This document shows positions 26,209 through 35,371 of a DNA stretch of 64,000 nt, in pieces; positions within the stretch are counted from its first letter, which is position 1, and each line of letters starts with the position of its first letter. The stretch comes from Janthinobacterium saanense (GTDB lineage Bacteria > Pseudomonadota > Gammaproteobacteria > Burkholderiales > Burkholderiaceae_D), in contig NZ_JACHCI010000013.1 of the NCBI RefSeq assembly GCF_014200675.1, forward strand, positions 62,001 through 126,000. Direction: 5' to 3'. The notes below the pieces were generated by a model. The model was given only the letters and a program-made list of their open reading frames with translations, was not told where the DNA came from and did not search any database. Made by a program: the position numbers and the translations under genes.

Positions 26209-26844
26209 ATGTTTACAGGAATTGTTGCCGCAGTCGGCAAGATTGAAACCGTATTGCCGCTCGAAGGCGGCCTCGATGCAGGCGTGCGCCTGTCTATCCA
26301 CGCAGGCGGCTTGCCGCTGGCCGACGTGGCGCTGGGCGATTCGATCGCCATCAATGGCGCATGCATGACGGTGGTGGAAAAGTCGGACACCAACTTTACC
26401 GTCGACGTGTCGCGCGAAAGCCTCAATTGCACCGTGGGCCTCGACACCACCACCGAAGTGAACCTGGAAAAAGCGCTCACCCTGGCCGAGCGCCTGGGCG
26501 GCCATCTGGTCTCTGGCCACGTCGATGGCCTGGGCATCGTGCGCAAGTTCGAAGCCGTGGGCGAATCGTGGGAACTGGTCATCGAAGCGCAGCAGGACCT
26601 GGCGAAATACCTGGCCCTCAAGGGTTCCGTGGTCGTCAACGGCGTGTCGCTGACCGTCAACCGCGTGGAAGACCTGGGTCCGGGCGCCGTCAACGGCTGC
26701 CGTTTCTCGATCAACCTGATTCCCCACACCATCGCCATGACGACCTTGAAACATGTAAAGGTCGAGGCGAAAGTGAACCTGGAAATCGACTTGATCGCCC
26801 GTTATGTCGAGCGCATGTTGTCTTTGGAAAAGTCCGCGGCGTAG
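26209..26844 (+). CDS. ribE: Riboflavin synthase alpha subunit
   Basis: A 211-residue enzyme with two homologous beta-barrel repeats. It starts MFTGIVAAVGKIE and shows SIAINGACMTV plus VSRESLN in the first half and GSVVVNGVSLTV in the second; LGGHLVSGHVDG links them. It dismutates two lumazines to riboflavin. MFTGIV at 26209 is the conserved family start, preferred to TTG 26203. Same operon as ribD. Also called ribC in some species. Confidence 0.96.
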   Translation: MFTGIVAAVGKIETVLPLEGGLDAGVRLSIHAGGLPLADVALGDSIAINGACMTVVEKSDTNFTVDVSRESLNCTVGLDTTTEVNLEKALTLAERLGGHLVSGHVDGLGIVRKFEAVGESWELVIEAQQDLAKYLALKGSVVVNGVSLTVNRVEDLGPGAVNGCRFSINLIPHTIAMTTLKHVKVEAKVNLEIDLIARYVERMLSLEKSAA

Positions 26845-26845
26845 A

Positions 26846-26962
26846 ACACCGACAAAACCTACTGCGCGTCGGTATAGGCGGCCTGCGATGCTCACCGTAC
26901 TAAAGTACGGTTGCGCTTCTTAGCCACCTCTACCTTCCGCTCGCTACGGTTTTGTTCGGTGT
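26846..26962. repeat. Intergenic palindromic element with a GTAC core
   Basis: About 117 bp bounded by inverted ends (ACACCGACAAAAC and GTTTTGTTCGGTGT) and centred on ACCGTAC-TAAA-GTACGGT. It can fold into one long hairpin. It directly follows the ribE stop and may act as a transcript end. An analogous element follows ribH. Confidence 0.65.
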
Positions 26963-27059
26963 CTATGCGTTTGATTTCAATTCAATATCTGAGCAGCTGG
27001 ATAAAACAGTAGCTTCTGATTTGGACGGAATATTTAAAATATGATATCTGAGGCCAACG

Positions 27060-27395
27060 ATGACTGACCATTCGTTTTATACGGACGATGAGTTTTGGAA
27101 GCATCTCAAACTGTTTAATAGCTTTTTTAATTCTTATCAGTGGCAAGATACAAAGGCGGCAAAAGATCATAACGATGAGTTTGGTGATGTCGTGACCAAA
27201 AGTGAAATTTATTTCACCAGAAGTAGCTGCGAGAGCATTGAGCGGTTAAAGTTGTCTCGTCACTCAATGGAGAAAATGTTAATGTTGTTTTTTGATGGCA
27301 ACAACAAGGCAGTATTGATAGCTGAACAGTTGATTAAAGATGAATTTGATCGGACTAGGGAGGCCACTGATCGTGCATTTGCAGCCCTTAAATAG
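27060..27395 (+). CDS. Hypothetical AT-rich protein
   Basis: An 111-residue soluble protein with no recognised family. It is rich in Phe, Lys and Asp, predicted helical, with a C-terminal KDEFDRTREATDRAFAALK. GAGG lies seven bases before ATG 27060, supporting translation. Its AT-rich composition contrasts with the rib genes around it, and it lies between a palindromic element and a low-complexity gene, so it looks acquired. No function is proposed. Confidence 0.55.
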   Translation: MTDHSFYTDDEFWKHLKLFNSFFNSYQWQDTKAAKDHNDEFGDVVTKSEIYFTRSSCESIERLKLSRHSMEKMLMLFFDGNNKAVLIAEQLIKDEFDRTREATDRAFAALK

Positions 27396-27567
27396 GGATG
27401 CATAATAACAACCCGTGTTGAGCCAACATGGTTAGTTGTCAATGGTGCTTGCCGAGCTTCATCAGGGTGAGCATGCTAGTACGCTAAAACCCCTGACCAC
27501 TGTCAGGCGTGCGTTGCTTTTTCTTCAGAGACGCATACTATGAAGCTTTCCGCAGTGGAGGGCTGTC

Positions 27568-29013
27568 ATGGATCCGATTTCGCGCGCGACCTTGCCTAAT
27601 ATCATCCCGGCCACACCCAAGGTGGGGCAGGCCGGTGCGCTGGCGCCAGTGTCTCCCACTGCGGCTGCAAATATAGCAATCCCCCTGGTTTCTTCTACCC
27701 TGGTCGATATTTCGCCGTTGGGACAGTTTTTGTCTGGCGTAGCCTTGTCGCGCCGGCAGTTGCTGGCCCTGCAGGGCGCCACCGATGAGGCCAGCCAGGG
27801 CGCGGCGCCCGTCAACCGCGATGCCGATCTGGTGGCGCTGGCCCAGCAATTGACGCAATCGTTTGCCCAGCTGCAAACCAGCGGTATCGACGCCAGCCAG
27901 TTATTGACGGGCGATCCGCAAAACAACCTTGCCCAACGTTACGATTTGCTGGCTGGCGACGGCAGCACGGATACGGCGGCTGCGCTGGCCCAGGATGGTT
28001 CCTTGCTGACGCAGGCGGACCTGGCCGGCATCGGTATCGATCTGCGCAATGAACAAGTCGACGCGCCAATACTGCAGGCGGCGTATGCGGCCGACAGTGG
28101 CGCCACCTTGGACGCCTTGCAGCAGGGAACGGATGTGCTGGCCCAGGTGGGCGCCGTGCTGGCCCAGCAGCAGGGCGGGCTGGCGGCCACCACGGCGGCC
28201 GTCGAAGCGGACTTGAGCGGCGAGGCCGTGCCGGCAGTACCCTTGTCGGCAGCGCAATTGCAGGCACAAGTGCAAGCCCAGACCGATAGCCGGATTTTGA
28301 ACGATGAGCAAGCCTTGCAGCAGGTGGACGCTATTACACAGCGGCAACTGGAAGTGCAGCAGCAACTGGAAACGGAAGAGCTGACCCAGGGCTTGCAGGA
28401 AGCCCAGCGGCAGCAGTTGCAGCAGGCCGGCATTGCGCAGACTCAACCGCAGGGCCAGCAGCAAGATCAGTTGCAGGCGCAGCGTATCGACAGTCAGCGT
28501 ATCGATACCCAGCGTCTCGATACCGAGCGCCAGGACCAGCAGCAGGTATCGGCAAGAATGGACGAGGCACGGCTGGACGATGTGCGGCAAACCCAGTTGC
28601 AGCAGTCGCAGCTGCAACAGCAGGCGCAAGTGGCGGCCGACGAGGCGGCGCGGGCGCAGCTGGCGGCCAGCGATGCGCAAATCGCTGCCCAAGCGGCGGC
28701 CGACCGTGCGCAAGCGCTGGCCAGCCAGTTGCAATTGCAGGCCGATCAGGGATGGGCGACGACTGCGCAGGCGGAGCAGGCGCAGCAAAATGCGCAGGCG
28801 CAGCAGCTCGCCGCCCAGAACGCGGGCCAGGCCGTGCCTTTGCCCTCATCGCAAGATCCGTCCGTGGCAGCGGCCATTGCTGCTTATAACCTGAACAATG
28901 TTGCCTTGAATCCCGGCTTGATGAACCGGTCCCTGCCAGCCAGCGAGTCGCAAAAGCCGCTGGTGGCGCCCGTTGCGCCTGTAGAACCGGTCAAGCCGGT
29001 GCCGAAGATTTAA
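27568..29013 (+). CDS. Gln/Ala-rich low-complexity protein of unknown function
   Basis: A 481-residue protein. The first about 250 residues are Ala/Leu/Gln-rich with DISPLGQFLSG, a motif style seen in flagellar or phage-related accessory proteins but not diagnostic. Residues about 255-430 are a Gln-rich coiled-coil-like tract, including a short repeat RIDSQRIDTQRLDTERQDQQ. The tail is proline-rich ([16 protein letters not shown]). No signal peptide or membrane helix is visible. Codon use is GC-rich, like the core genome, and the long open frame with this composition supports a real gene. Convergent with osmC, stops overlapping by four bases. Confidence 0.6.
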   Translation: MDPISRATLPNIIPATPKVGQAGALAPVSPTAAANIAIPLVSSTLVDISPLGQFLSGVALSRRQLLALQGATDEASQGAAPVNRDADLVALAQQLTQSFAQLQTSGIDASQLLTGDPQNNLAQRYDLLAGDGSTDTAAALAQDGSLLTQADLAGIGIDLRNEQVDAPILQAAYAADSGATLDALQQGTDVLAQVGAVLAQQQGGLAATTAAVEADLSGEAVPAVPLSAAQLQAQVQAQTDSRILNDEQALQQVDAITQRQLEVQQQLETEELTQGLQEAQRQQLQQAGIAQTQPQGQQQDQLQAQRIDSQRIDTQRLDTERQDQQQVSARMDEARLDDVRQTQLQQSQLQQQAQVAADEAARAQLAASDAQIAAQAAADRAQALASQLQLQADQGWATTAQAEQAQQNAQAQQLAAQNAGQAVPLPSSQDPSVAAAIAAYNLNNVALNPGLMNRSLPASESQKPLVAPVAPVEPVKPVPKI

Positions 29014-29435
29014 GGCAGCAGGGTCGCGTCCAGGGTGATATTGGCTTTCAGCAGTTTCGATACGGGGCAGCCGGCCTTGGCCTTGGCTGTCAATTCCGCA
29101 AATTTTGCCTGGTCGGCGCCTGGAATCTTGGCTTTCAGCACCAGGTGCACGGCCGTGATGGCAAAACCGTCGTCGGCCTTGTCGAGCGTGACTTCCGCCG
29201 TGGTGTCCATTTTTTCTGCCGTCAGGCCCGCTTCGCCGAGGATCAGCGACAAGGCCATGGTGAAGCAGCCCGCGTGGGCCGCGCCGATCAATTCTTCGGG
29301 ATTGGTGCCGGGCTTGCCTTCGAAGCGGCTGGCAAAGCCGTAGGGATAGTCTTGCAATGCGCCGCTGCGGGTGCTGATGGCGCCCTTGCCATCCTTGATG
29401 CCGCCTGACCAGATGGCCGATCCATTAGTTTTCAT
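29010..29435 (-). CDS. osmC: OsmC-family peroxiredoxin
   Basis: A 141-residue thiol peroxidase that reduces organic hydroperoxides. The two redox cysteines are in [15 protein letters not shown] and AGCPVSKLL; the N-terminal [22 protein letters not shown] is typical for OsmC. Start 29435 has AGGAG seven bases upstream and excludes the longer frame to 29582. Transcribed leftward against the Gln-rich gene. Confidence 0.93.
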   Translation of the reverse strand: MKTNGSAIWSGGIKDGKGAISTRSGALQDYPYGFASRFEGKPGTNPEELIGAAHAGCFTMALSLILGEAGLTAEKMDTTAEVTLDKADDGFAITAVHLVLKAKIPGADQAKFAELTAKAKAGCPVSKLLKANITLDATLLP

Positions 29436-29743
29436 GCTGCCGCTCCTGTGTGTGGGGTGGAAGAACAGAGGGAGATGCGGGAGAGTGCGGGGAAGCGCCG
29501 ATGCTGTCTGGCAGGCCAATCTTAGGCCATTTGAGCAGACTGCGCCGCGCGGCTGGCTGGCGCAAGATCGCAGCAGTAGCATGTTGCCGGGCCGGCACGA
29601 TGTTTGCGGAGGTGCGGTCTATTTCAGGTTTGCAATCGCTAAATCCTTTAAAATAGCAGGTTATAAGAAAATTCCCGGAAATGCGCGGAAGTTTCGCAGA
29701 TGCTGTTCCAGTTTCAATGTCCGTTTCACTAAGAGGATCAAAG

Positions 29744-30859
29744 ATGTCTATTTCCAGCACCGAAGAGATCGTCGCCGAATTGCGCGCCGGCCGCATGGTG
29801 ATACTGGTCGATGAAGAAGACCGGGAAAATGAGGGCGATCTGGTGCTTGCCGCCGATTTCGTGACGCCTGAAGCAATCAATTTCATGATCACCCACGCGC
29901 GTGGCCTGGTCTGCCTGACCCTGACGGAAGAGCGTTGCGACGAGCTGAATCTGTCGATGATGACCTCGCGCAATGGCACCGCCTATGGCACCAACTTCAC
30001 CGTCTCCATCGAGGCAGCCGAAGGCGTGACGACCGGTATTTCCGCCGCCGACCGCGCCAAGACCATCGAAGTGGCCGTTGCCAAGGGCACGCAGCCTAGC
30101 GATATCGTCCAGCCTGGCCATATCTTCCCTTTGAAAGCGCAAAAGGGCGGCGTGCTGATGCGCGCAGGCCATACCGAAGCCGGTTGCGACCTGACGGCCA
30201 TGGCCGGCCTGACGCCCGCTTCCGTGATTTGCGAAATCATGAAGGACGACGGCACCATGGCGCGCCTGCCAGACTTGCTGGTGTTTGCCGAGCAACATGG
30301 CTTGAAGATCGGCACGATTGCCGACCTGATCCATTACCGCAGCCAGACCGAGTCGCTGGTCGAGCGTGTTGCCGAGCGCACCTTGCGCACGGCCCATGGC
30401 GATTTCCGTTTGATCGCCTTCCGCGACAAGCCTAGCGCCTCGGCCCATCTGGCGCTGGTGCATGGCGATCTGGCCCCTGGCCTGGAAGCGCTGGTGCGCG
30501 TGCATCAGCCGGTTTCCCTGCTGGACGTGCTGGAAAGCGAAGCGACCACCCACTCGTGGACGGTGGCAGCCTCGCTGGCAGCGATCAAAAAAGCCGAGCG
30601 CGGCGTGATGGTGCTGTTGAACTGCGGCGAAACGTCGGGCGAGCTGTTTGCCCAGTTCACCGCACTCGATACGCCGCAAGCCAAGCCGAAAGGCCGCGCG
30701 GCCAGCATGGACCTGCGCAGCTACGGCATCGGCGCGCAAATCCTGCGCGACCTGGGCGTGAGCAAGATGCAATTGCTGGCCAGCCCGCGCAAGATGCCGT
30801 CGATGGTCGGTTTTGACCTGGAAGTGACGGGTTTTCAGTGCCATCCGGGCCAGCAGTAA
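29744..30859 (+). CDS. ribB: 3,4-dihydroxy-2-butanone 4-phosphate synthase with degenerate RibA-like domain
   Basis: A 371-residue protein. The N-terminal DHBP synthase domain is intact: [27 protein letters not shown], the [12 protein letters not shown] loop and [11 protein letters not shown]. The C-terminal domain aligns in length and ending with GTP cyclohydrolase II, but where the zinc motif with three cysteines should be it reads [20 protein letters not shown], with no cysteine. It therefore should make the 4-carbon unit but not open GTP, as in so-called RibBX proteins; a separate ribA is expected elsewhere. ATG 29744 follows AAGAGGA and is preferred to upstream frame starts. Confidence 0.9.
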   Translation: MSISSTEEIVAELRAGRMVILVDEEDRENEGDLVLAADFVTPEAINFMITHARGLVCLTLTEERCDELNLSMMTSRNGTAYGTNFTVSIEAAEGVTTGISAADRAKTIEVAVAKGTQPSDIVQPGHIFPLKAQKGGVLMRAGHTEAGCDLTAMAGLTPASVICEIMKDDGTMARLPDLLVFAEQHGLKIGTIADLIHYRSQTESLVERVAERTLRTAHGDFRLIAFRDKPSASAHLALVHGDLAPGLEALVRVHQPVSLLDVLESEATTHSWTVAASLAAIKKAERGVMVLLNCGETSGELFAQFTALDTPQAKPKGRAASMDLRSYGIGAQILRDLGVSKMQLLASPRKMPSMVGFDLEVTGFQCHPGQQ

Positions 30860-30938
30860 ACAATAGTAGTAACGAATACAATTGATGCAATACAGTGCCA
30901 GGCACAGCCGGCGCTGATCACCAGATAAGAGGATCATC

Positions 30939-31421
30939 ATGACTGTAGGAACATATGAAACCAATTTTGCCGGCGAAGGTTTGCGCGTCGGTATCGTCCA
31001 GGCACGATTCAATGAAATCGTCGGTGGTGGCTTGCTGTCGGCATGCCTGGGTGAGTTGAGCAAGCTGGGCGTGGCCGATGAAGATATCCTGCACGTGACC
31101 GTGCCGGGCGCCCTTGAAATCCCACTGATTCTGCAAAAAATGGCAGAAACCGAGCAATTCGACGCCCTGATCGCACTGGGCGCCGTGATTCGCGGTGAAA
31201 CCTACCACTTTGAGCTGGTATCGAATGAATCCGGTGCGGGCATTACCCGTGTCGGCCTCGATTACGGCATCCCGATCGCCAACGCCGTGTTGACGACCGA
31301 AAACGACGAGCAAGCGGAAGTGCGCATGCTGGTCAAGGGTGCGGAAGCAGCCCGCGTGGCAGTGGAAATGGCCAATCTGGCGCAAGCGCTAGAAGAGTTG
31401 CAAGACGTCGACGAAGATTAA
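30939..31421 (+). CDS. ribH: 6,7-dimethyl-8-ribityllumazine synthase
   Basis: A 160-residue lumazine synthase of the icosahedral/pentameric family. Motifs: [17 protein letters not shown] at the N-terminus, [15 protein letters not shown], and [24 protein letters not shown] containing the catalytic His region. It condenses the RibD product with the RibB product. An acidic tail (ELQDVDED) follows. SD AGAGGA precedes ATG 30939. Confidence 0.96.
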   Translation: MTVGTYETNFAGEGLRVGIVQARFNEIVGGGLLSACLGELSKLGVADEDILHVTVPGALEIPLILQKMAETEQFDALIALGAVIRGETYHFELVSNESGAGITRVGLDYGIPIANAVLTTENDEQAEVRMLVKGAEAARVAVEMANLAQALEELQDVDED

Positions 31422-31423
31422 GC

Positions 31424-31525
31424 GCGTGTGATAAGCACGCCATGGCTGCGTTGCAAGGTCTCGCCGTACAATCGTACTGTCTTCGACCTTGCGCCTTGCC
31501 CTGACATGCTTCTCACGCCCGCTTG
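31424..31525. repeat. Intergenic palindromic element with a GTAC core (second type)
   Basis: An approximately 100-bp imperfect inverted repeat: GCGTGTGATAAGCA pairs with TGCTTCTCACGC at the ends, GCAAGGTC with GACCTTGC inside, and the loop is around CGTACAATCGTAC. It sits between ribH and nusB, beginning right after the ribH stop, like the element after ribE. Confidence 0.65.
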
Positions 31526-31613
31526 AGTTGTTGGCGACGGGTAAGTTTTAACAATATCGTGGCCAATCTCGTCGGCATATGTAGTGAACAAGTAATTAAG
31601 AACAGGTAACAAC

Positions 31614-32084
31614 ATGACTGAGAAAAATTTGCTCGCCAACCCCAGCAAGAACCGCACGCCGCGTCACCGCGCGCGCGAGTTTGCGCTGCAGGGGCTGTAC
31701 CAGTGGCTGCTGAACAATGAGGACGCGACCACGGTCGTCAATCATATCCGCGCCGCACATGGCTTCGACAAGGCGGACGGCGATCATTTCACGGTGCTGC
31801 TGTACGGCGCCATCAAGGATTCGCTGGCGCTGCGTGCCAGCGTGGCCCCATTGATCGACCGCGATATCGCTGAACTGTCGCCGATCGAACACGGCATCTT
31901 GCTGATCGGCGCTTACGAGCTGAAAAACAACGTGGAAATTCCTTACCGCGTCGTCATCAACGAAGCGGTCGAACTGGCCAAATCGTTTGGCGGTATCGAC
32001 GGTCACAAATATGTGAACGGCGTACTGGACAAGCTGGCCGTGACGTTCCGCGAAGAAGAAGTCAGCGCCAACAAGCGCAAGTAA
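31614..32084 (+). CDS. nusB: Transcription antitermination factor NusB
   Basis: A 156-residue all-helical RNA-binding protein acting in rRNA antitermination. It has the Arg-rich start NRTPRHRAREFALQGLYQWLL, IAELSPIEHGILLIGAYEL, and the C-terminal PYRVVINEAVELAKSFGGIDGHKYVNGVLDKLA that defines the family. The ribH-nusB order is widely conserved in Proteobacteria. Confidence 0.96.
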   Translation: MTEKNLLANPSKNRTPRHRAREFALQGLYQWLLNNEDATTVVNHIRAAHGFDKADGDHFTVLLYGAIKDSLALRASVAPLIDRDIAELSPIEHGILLIGAYELKNNVEIPYRVVINEAVELAKSFGGIDGHKYVNGVLDKLAVTFREEEVSANKRK

Positions 32085-32125
32085 GCAGAAGTAAATACGC
32101 CTGCGCTGCTCATCGCGCAGGCGAG

Positions 32126-32164
32126 AAAAAAGCCACCGGCACGCAAGTGCCCGGTGGCTTTTTT
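32126..32164. terminator. Bidirectional intrinsic terminator after nusB
   Basis: A 14-bp perfect stem (AAAAAAGCCACCGG/CCGGTGGCTTTTTT) with an inner GCAC/GTGC pair ends the nusB transcript and, on the other strand, the leftward transglycosylase gene. Confidence 0.92.
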
Positions 32165-32195
32165 ACTGAACGCCCCTGTGAGGGCTTTTAAAGGG

Positions 32196-33113
32196 TCACA
32201 GGCCGGCGATACTGTTACTAGGCATAACTTTGATGGTCAGCGAGCCGGTGTCCTTGGCTGGCATGATGACCGGCGCTGGCGCGTTCGCCGCCATCACCGA
32301 ACCATTGGTCGGCACGCGCTGGCCAGTCGAGACCTGTTTCAGGCGGCGGTATTCAGCCAGCACGCGCGAGCCGTAGCCCGAATCGGTGGCAAAGCCTGCT
32401 GCGCCCACATAGGTTTTCAGGCCGGCTTCCACCGAACCGCCACGCGTCACATAGTCTTTCAGGATCAGCGAGCCCACACGGATGTTGGCCACTGGATTCA
32501 AGGCTGCTTGTACGCCGCCCATGTCCTGGAATTTTTCGTGGTGTATTTTCGACATCACCTGCATCAGGCCTTGTGCGCCGACCGGGCTTTCCGCGAACGG
32601 ATTCAAGCCCGATTCGATGGCCATCACGGCCAGGATCAGCAGCGGGTCGAGTTTGATTTCACGCGCCGTCAGATAGGCCGTCGAGACCAGCATATTGGTG
32701 GCGTCGTTGGCGACACGGTAACGTTTCGACAACCAGGTCGTGACCCATTGCTGTTGGCGTTGCGTGCCCAGCAAGGCTTTTTCTTCCTTGCTCAGCGGCG
32801 CTTCGTTGGCGGCGGTCTGGACGGAAGCAGGCGCTTCCATCAGTGCCGACAAATGCGGCGCTTCAACGGCCTGTGCTTCTGCCATCGGCAGCGGAAACAG
32901 GCTGTGCGTCAGTTGCTTACCCAGGTCAGGGCGGAACATCAGCAGGGCGATCAGTGCAAGTGCGGAAATACCGAAAACTGTCAATGTATGTTGTGCCGTG
33001 GCTAATACGCCACGCGCTGAAATGGCCTTTGCGCGCGCAAGCAATTGCGCTAACGCTGGCTGGCCCGCCACGGTTGAAGCATCAAACGACGCTTCGGTGC
33101 TGCGATGAGTCAT
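32196..33113 (-). CDS. Membrane-anchored lytic transglycosylase, SLT domain
   Basis: A 305-residue protein with one N-terminal transmembrane helix (TVFGISALALIALLMF, residues about 45-60) and a periplasmic SLT domain. The catalytic Glu lies in LAVMAIESGLNPFAESPVGAQGLMQVM, followed by ALNPVANIRVGSLIL and DSGYGSRVLAEY, the standard motifs. It cleaves peptidoglycan glycan strands. Start 33113 has AGGGGA at good spacing, preferred to 33179. Monocistronic, convergent with nusB. Confidence 0.88.
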   Translation of the reverse strand: MTHRSTEASFDASTVAGQPALAQLLARAKAISARGVLATAQHTLTVFGISALALIALLMFRPDLGKQLTHSLFPLPMAEAQAVEAPHLSALMEAPASVQTAANEAPLSKEEKALLGTQRQQQWVTTWLSKRYRVANDATNMLVSTAYLTAREIKLDPLLILAVMAIESGLNPFAESPVGAQGLMQVMSKIHHEKFQDMGGVQAALNPVANIRVGSLILKDYVTRGGSVEAGLKTYVGAAGFATDSGYGSRVLAEYRRLKQVSTGQRVPTNGSVMAANAPAPVIMPAKDTGSLTIKVMPSNSIAGL

Positions 33114-33588
33114 AGAGTTCCCCTGAAATGTCGCGTCAACAGGCAGTCCCTCCGCGGTCTCGCGGTACGGTACTGCCAATGCCGTGCATCAGAAATATCA
33201 CCGTCTGTCGCCGCGTGTAGGGTGCGCGCGAGAGACGCCGTCATTGTTTGCTTGAGCTGATCGGTCCCTGTGGTATTGGATCAGTTGCAATACAACTTCT
33301 TACCGGGGGTAAGGCAGACGCCTTTTGAAAACACTCCTTAAAATGTCATGTGGAGCCCCGACTCCGTGAATGAATGAGAGACGCTAAAATCAAGCCCTGG
33401 GCCGGCGTCCTCTTCAAGTTGGGCGAATTGTAGAAGCCGTTTTATATCAAGTCAATACTAACGAATCGATTCTTTATTACTTTTATGTCTTACTTTTTCT
33501 CTTGCATTGTGCCAAAAGCCAATAAAATCAATTACTTGGCATAGATCCTTCAGCAACGGCGTCCGACGTCAAAAAAAATTAAAAACAC
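33114..33588. other. Divergent intergenic region, no gene seen
   Basis: A 475-bp gap between the leftward transglycosylase and ubiD. No credible ORF was found. The part near the transglycosylase has structured GC-rich sequence (for example CCGCGGTCTCGCGG); the part near ubiD (33430-33588) is AT-rich and probably holds its promoter. Confidence 0.5.
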
Positions 33589-35073
33589 ATGAAATATTCA
33601 GATTTGCGAGATTTTATTTCTCAACTGCAAGAAATGGGTGAACTTAAGACCATTTCCACCCCTATTTCACCCTATTTGGAGATGACGGAGGTCTGCGACC
33701 GCACTTTGCGGGCTGGCGGACCGGCCTTGCTGTTCCAGAATCCGACCGGCCACAACATCCCCGTGCTGGGCAATCTGTTCGGCACGACGCGCAGGGTCGC
33801 GCTGGGCATGGGCGCCGAAGATGTCAGCGAGCTGCGCAAGATCGGTCACGTGCTGGCGCGCCTGAAGGAGCCGGAGCCGCCCAAGGATTTCAAGGATTTG
33901 CTGGGCCTGGGTTCGCTGGTCAAAGCCGTCTGGGATATGTCGCCCAAGGAACTGCGCGGCGCCAAATGCCAGGAAATCGTCTGGGAAGGCAATGATGTGG
34001 ACCTGGCGCGCCTGCCTATCCAGCATTGCTGGCCGGGTGATATCGCCCCACTGATTACCTGGGGCCTGGTAATTACCAAGGGCCCGAACAAGAAGCGCCA
34101 GAACCTGGGCATTTATCGTCAACAAGTATTGGGCCGCAACAAGGTCATCATGCGCTGGCTGGCGCACCGGGGCGGGGCGCTGGACTTCCGCGAGCACGCG
34201 ATCCAGAACAAGGGCAAGCCGTATCCGATCGCCGTTGCGCTGGGCGCCGATCCCGCTACTATATTAGGGGCCGTCACGCCGGTGCCGGACAGCCTGTCCG
34301 AATACCAGTTCGCCGGCTTGCTGCGCGGCAGCCGCACCGAGCTGGTGAAGGCCATCGGCAGCGAGCTGCGCGTGCCCGCGTCCGCTGAAATCGTGCTCGA
34401 AGGCCATATCTATCCTGACGAAAACCATCCTAGCGGCTATGAACATGCGCTTGAAGGCCCGTACGGCGACCATACCGGCTATTACAATGAGCAGGACAGC
34501 TTCCCGGTATTTACCATCGACCGCATCACCATGCGCCGCGATCCGATTTACCACTCTACGTATACAGGCAAACCGCCCGATGAGCCGGCCGTGCTGGGCC
34601 TGGCGCTGAACGAAGTGTTCGTGCCGCTGCTGCAAAAGCAGTTCAGCGAGATTACGGATTTTTATCTGCCACCCGAAGGCTGCAGCTACCGCATGGCCGT
34701 GGTGCAGATCAAGAAGCAGTACGCGGGCCACGCCAAGCGCGTGATGTTCGGTGTGTGGAGTTTCTTGCGCCAGTTCATGTATACCAAGTTCATCGTGGTG
34801 GTCGATGAAGACGTCAATATCCGCGACTGGAAAGAAGTCATCTGGGCCATCACCACGCGAGTCGACCCGATCCGCGATACCACCCTGGTCGATAACACGC
34901 CGATCGATTACCTGGACTTTGCTTCGCCGATCAGCGGCCTGGGCAGCAAGATGGGTATCGACGCCACCAATAAATGGCCGGGCGAAACCACGCGCGAGTG
35001 GGGCACGACGATTGCCATGACGCCGGAAGTGAAGGCGCGGGTCGATACCATCTGGCAAGAGCTGGGCTTGTAG
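33589..35073 (+). CDS. ubiD: UbiD-family decarboxylase
   Basis: A 494-residue 3-octaprenyl-4-hydroxybenzoate decarboxylase using prenylated FMN made by UbiX. Motifs: [20 protein letters not shown] at the start, [39 protein letters not shown], and the catalytic [14 protein letters not shown]. The C-terminal [27 protein letters not shown] is also conserved. Full length for the class. Needed for ubiquinone biosynthesis. No ubiX neighbour in the window. Confidence 0.95.
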   Translation: MKYSDLRDFISQLQEMGELKTISTPISPYLEMTEVCDRTLRAGGPALLFQNPTGHNIPVLGNLFGTTRRVALGMGAEDVSELRKIGHVLARLKEPEPPKDFKDLLGLGSLVKAVWDMSPKELRGAKCQEIVWEGNDVDLARLPIQHCWPGDIAPLITWGLVITKGPNKKRQNLGIYRQQVLGRNKVIMRWLAHRGGALDFREHAIQNKGKPYPIAVALGADPATILGAVTPVPDSLSEYQFAGLLRGSRTELVKAIGSELRVPASAEIVLEGHIYPDENHPSGYEHALEGPYGDHTGYYNEQDSFPVFTIDRITMRRDPIYHSTYTGKPPDEPAVLGLALNEVFVPLLQKQFSEITDFYLPPEGCSYRMAVVQIKKQYAGHAKRVMFGVWSFLRQFMYTKFIVVVDEDVNIRDWKEVIWAITTRVDPIRDTTLVDNTPIDYLDFASPISGLGSKMGIDATNKWPGETTREWGTTIAMTPEVKARVDTIWQELGL

Positions 35074-35371
35074 CAGGGCTTGTCGTCTCGCGCATATGCG
35101 GACTTCCCGTATTGGTTTTTAATTAAATTCCTGCCAAAATCATGCCCTACGGCAATATTTTTTGCCGTCGGGTGGATAAAAACCTTCCACCAGCAAGCAA
35201 GCTGCCCAGGACTGGCCCATGCGATGGGCCTGCGGGCGCTGCCTTTTCCCTATTGAGCAGGCTACTACTGCATGCCAACTGGCGTGCCTAGTCTTGACAT
35301 GTCAGCGTCGCTGGAGCGGCCCTGAGGCATGTGCACGCCCTCATGATCTGTCGTTGAATGGAATTGTACGC

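Noticed and set aside
29436..29743. FMN riboswitch upstream of ribB
   Set aside because: Conserved FMN blocks (AGGGCGGGG..., GGATGAGAGA) are not present in this gap.
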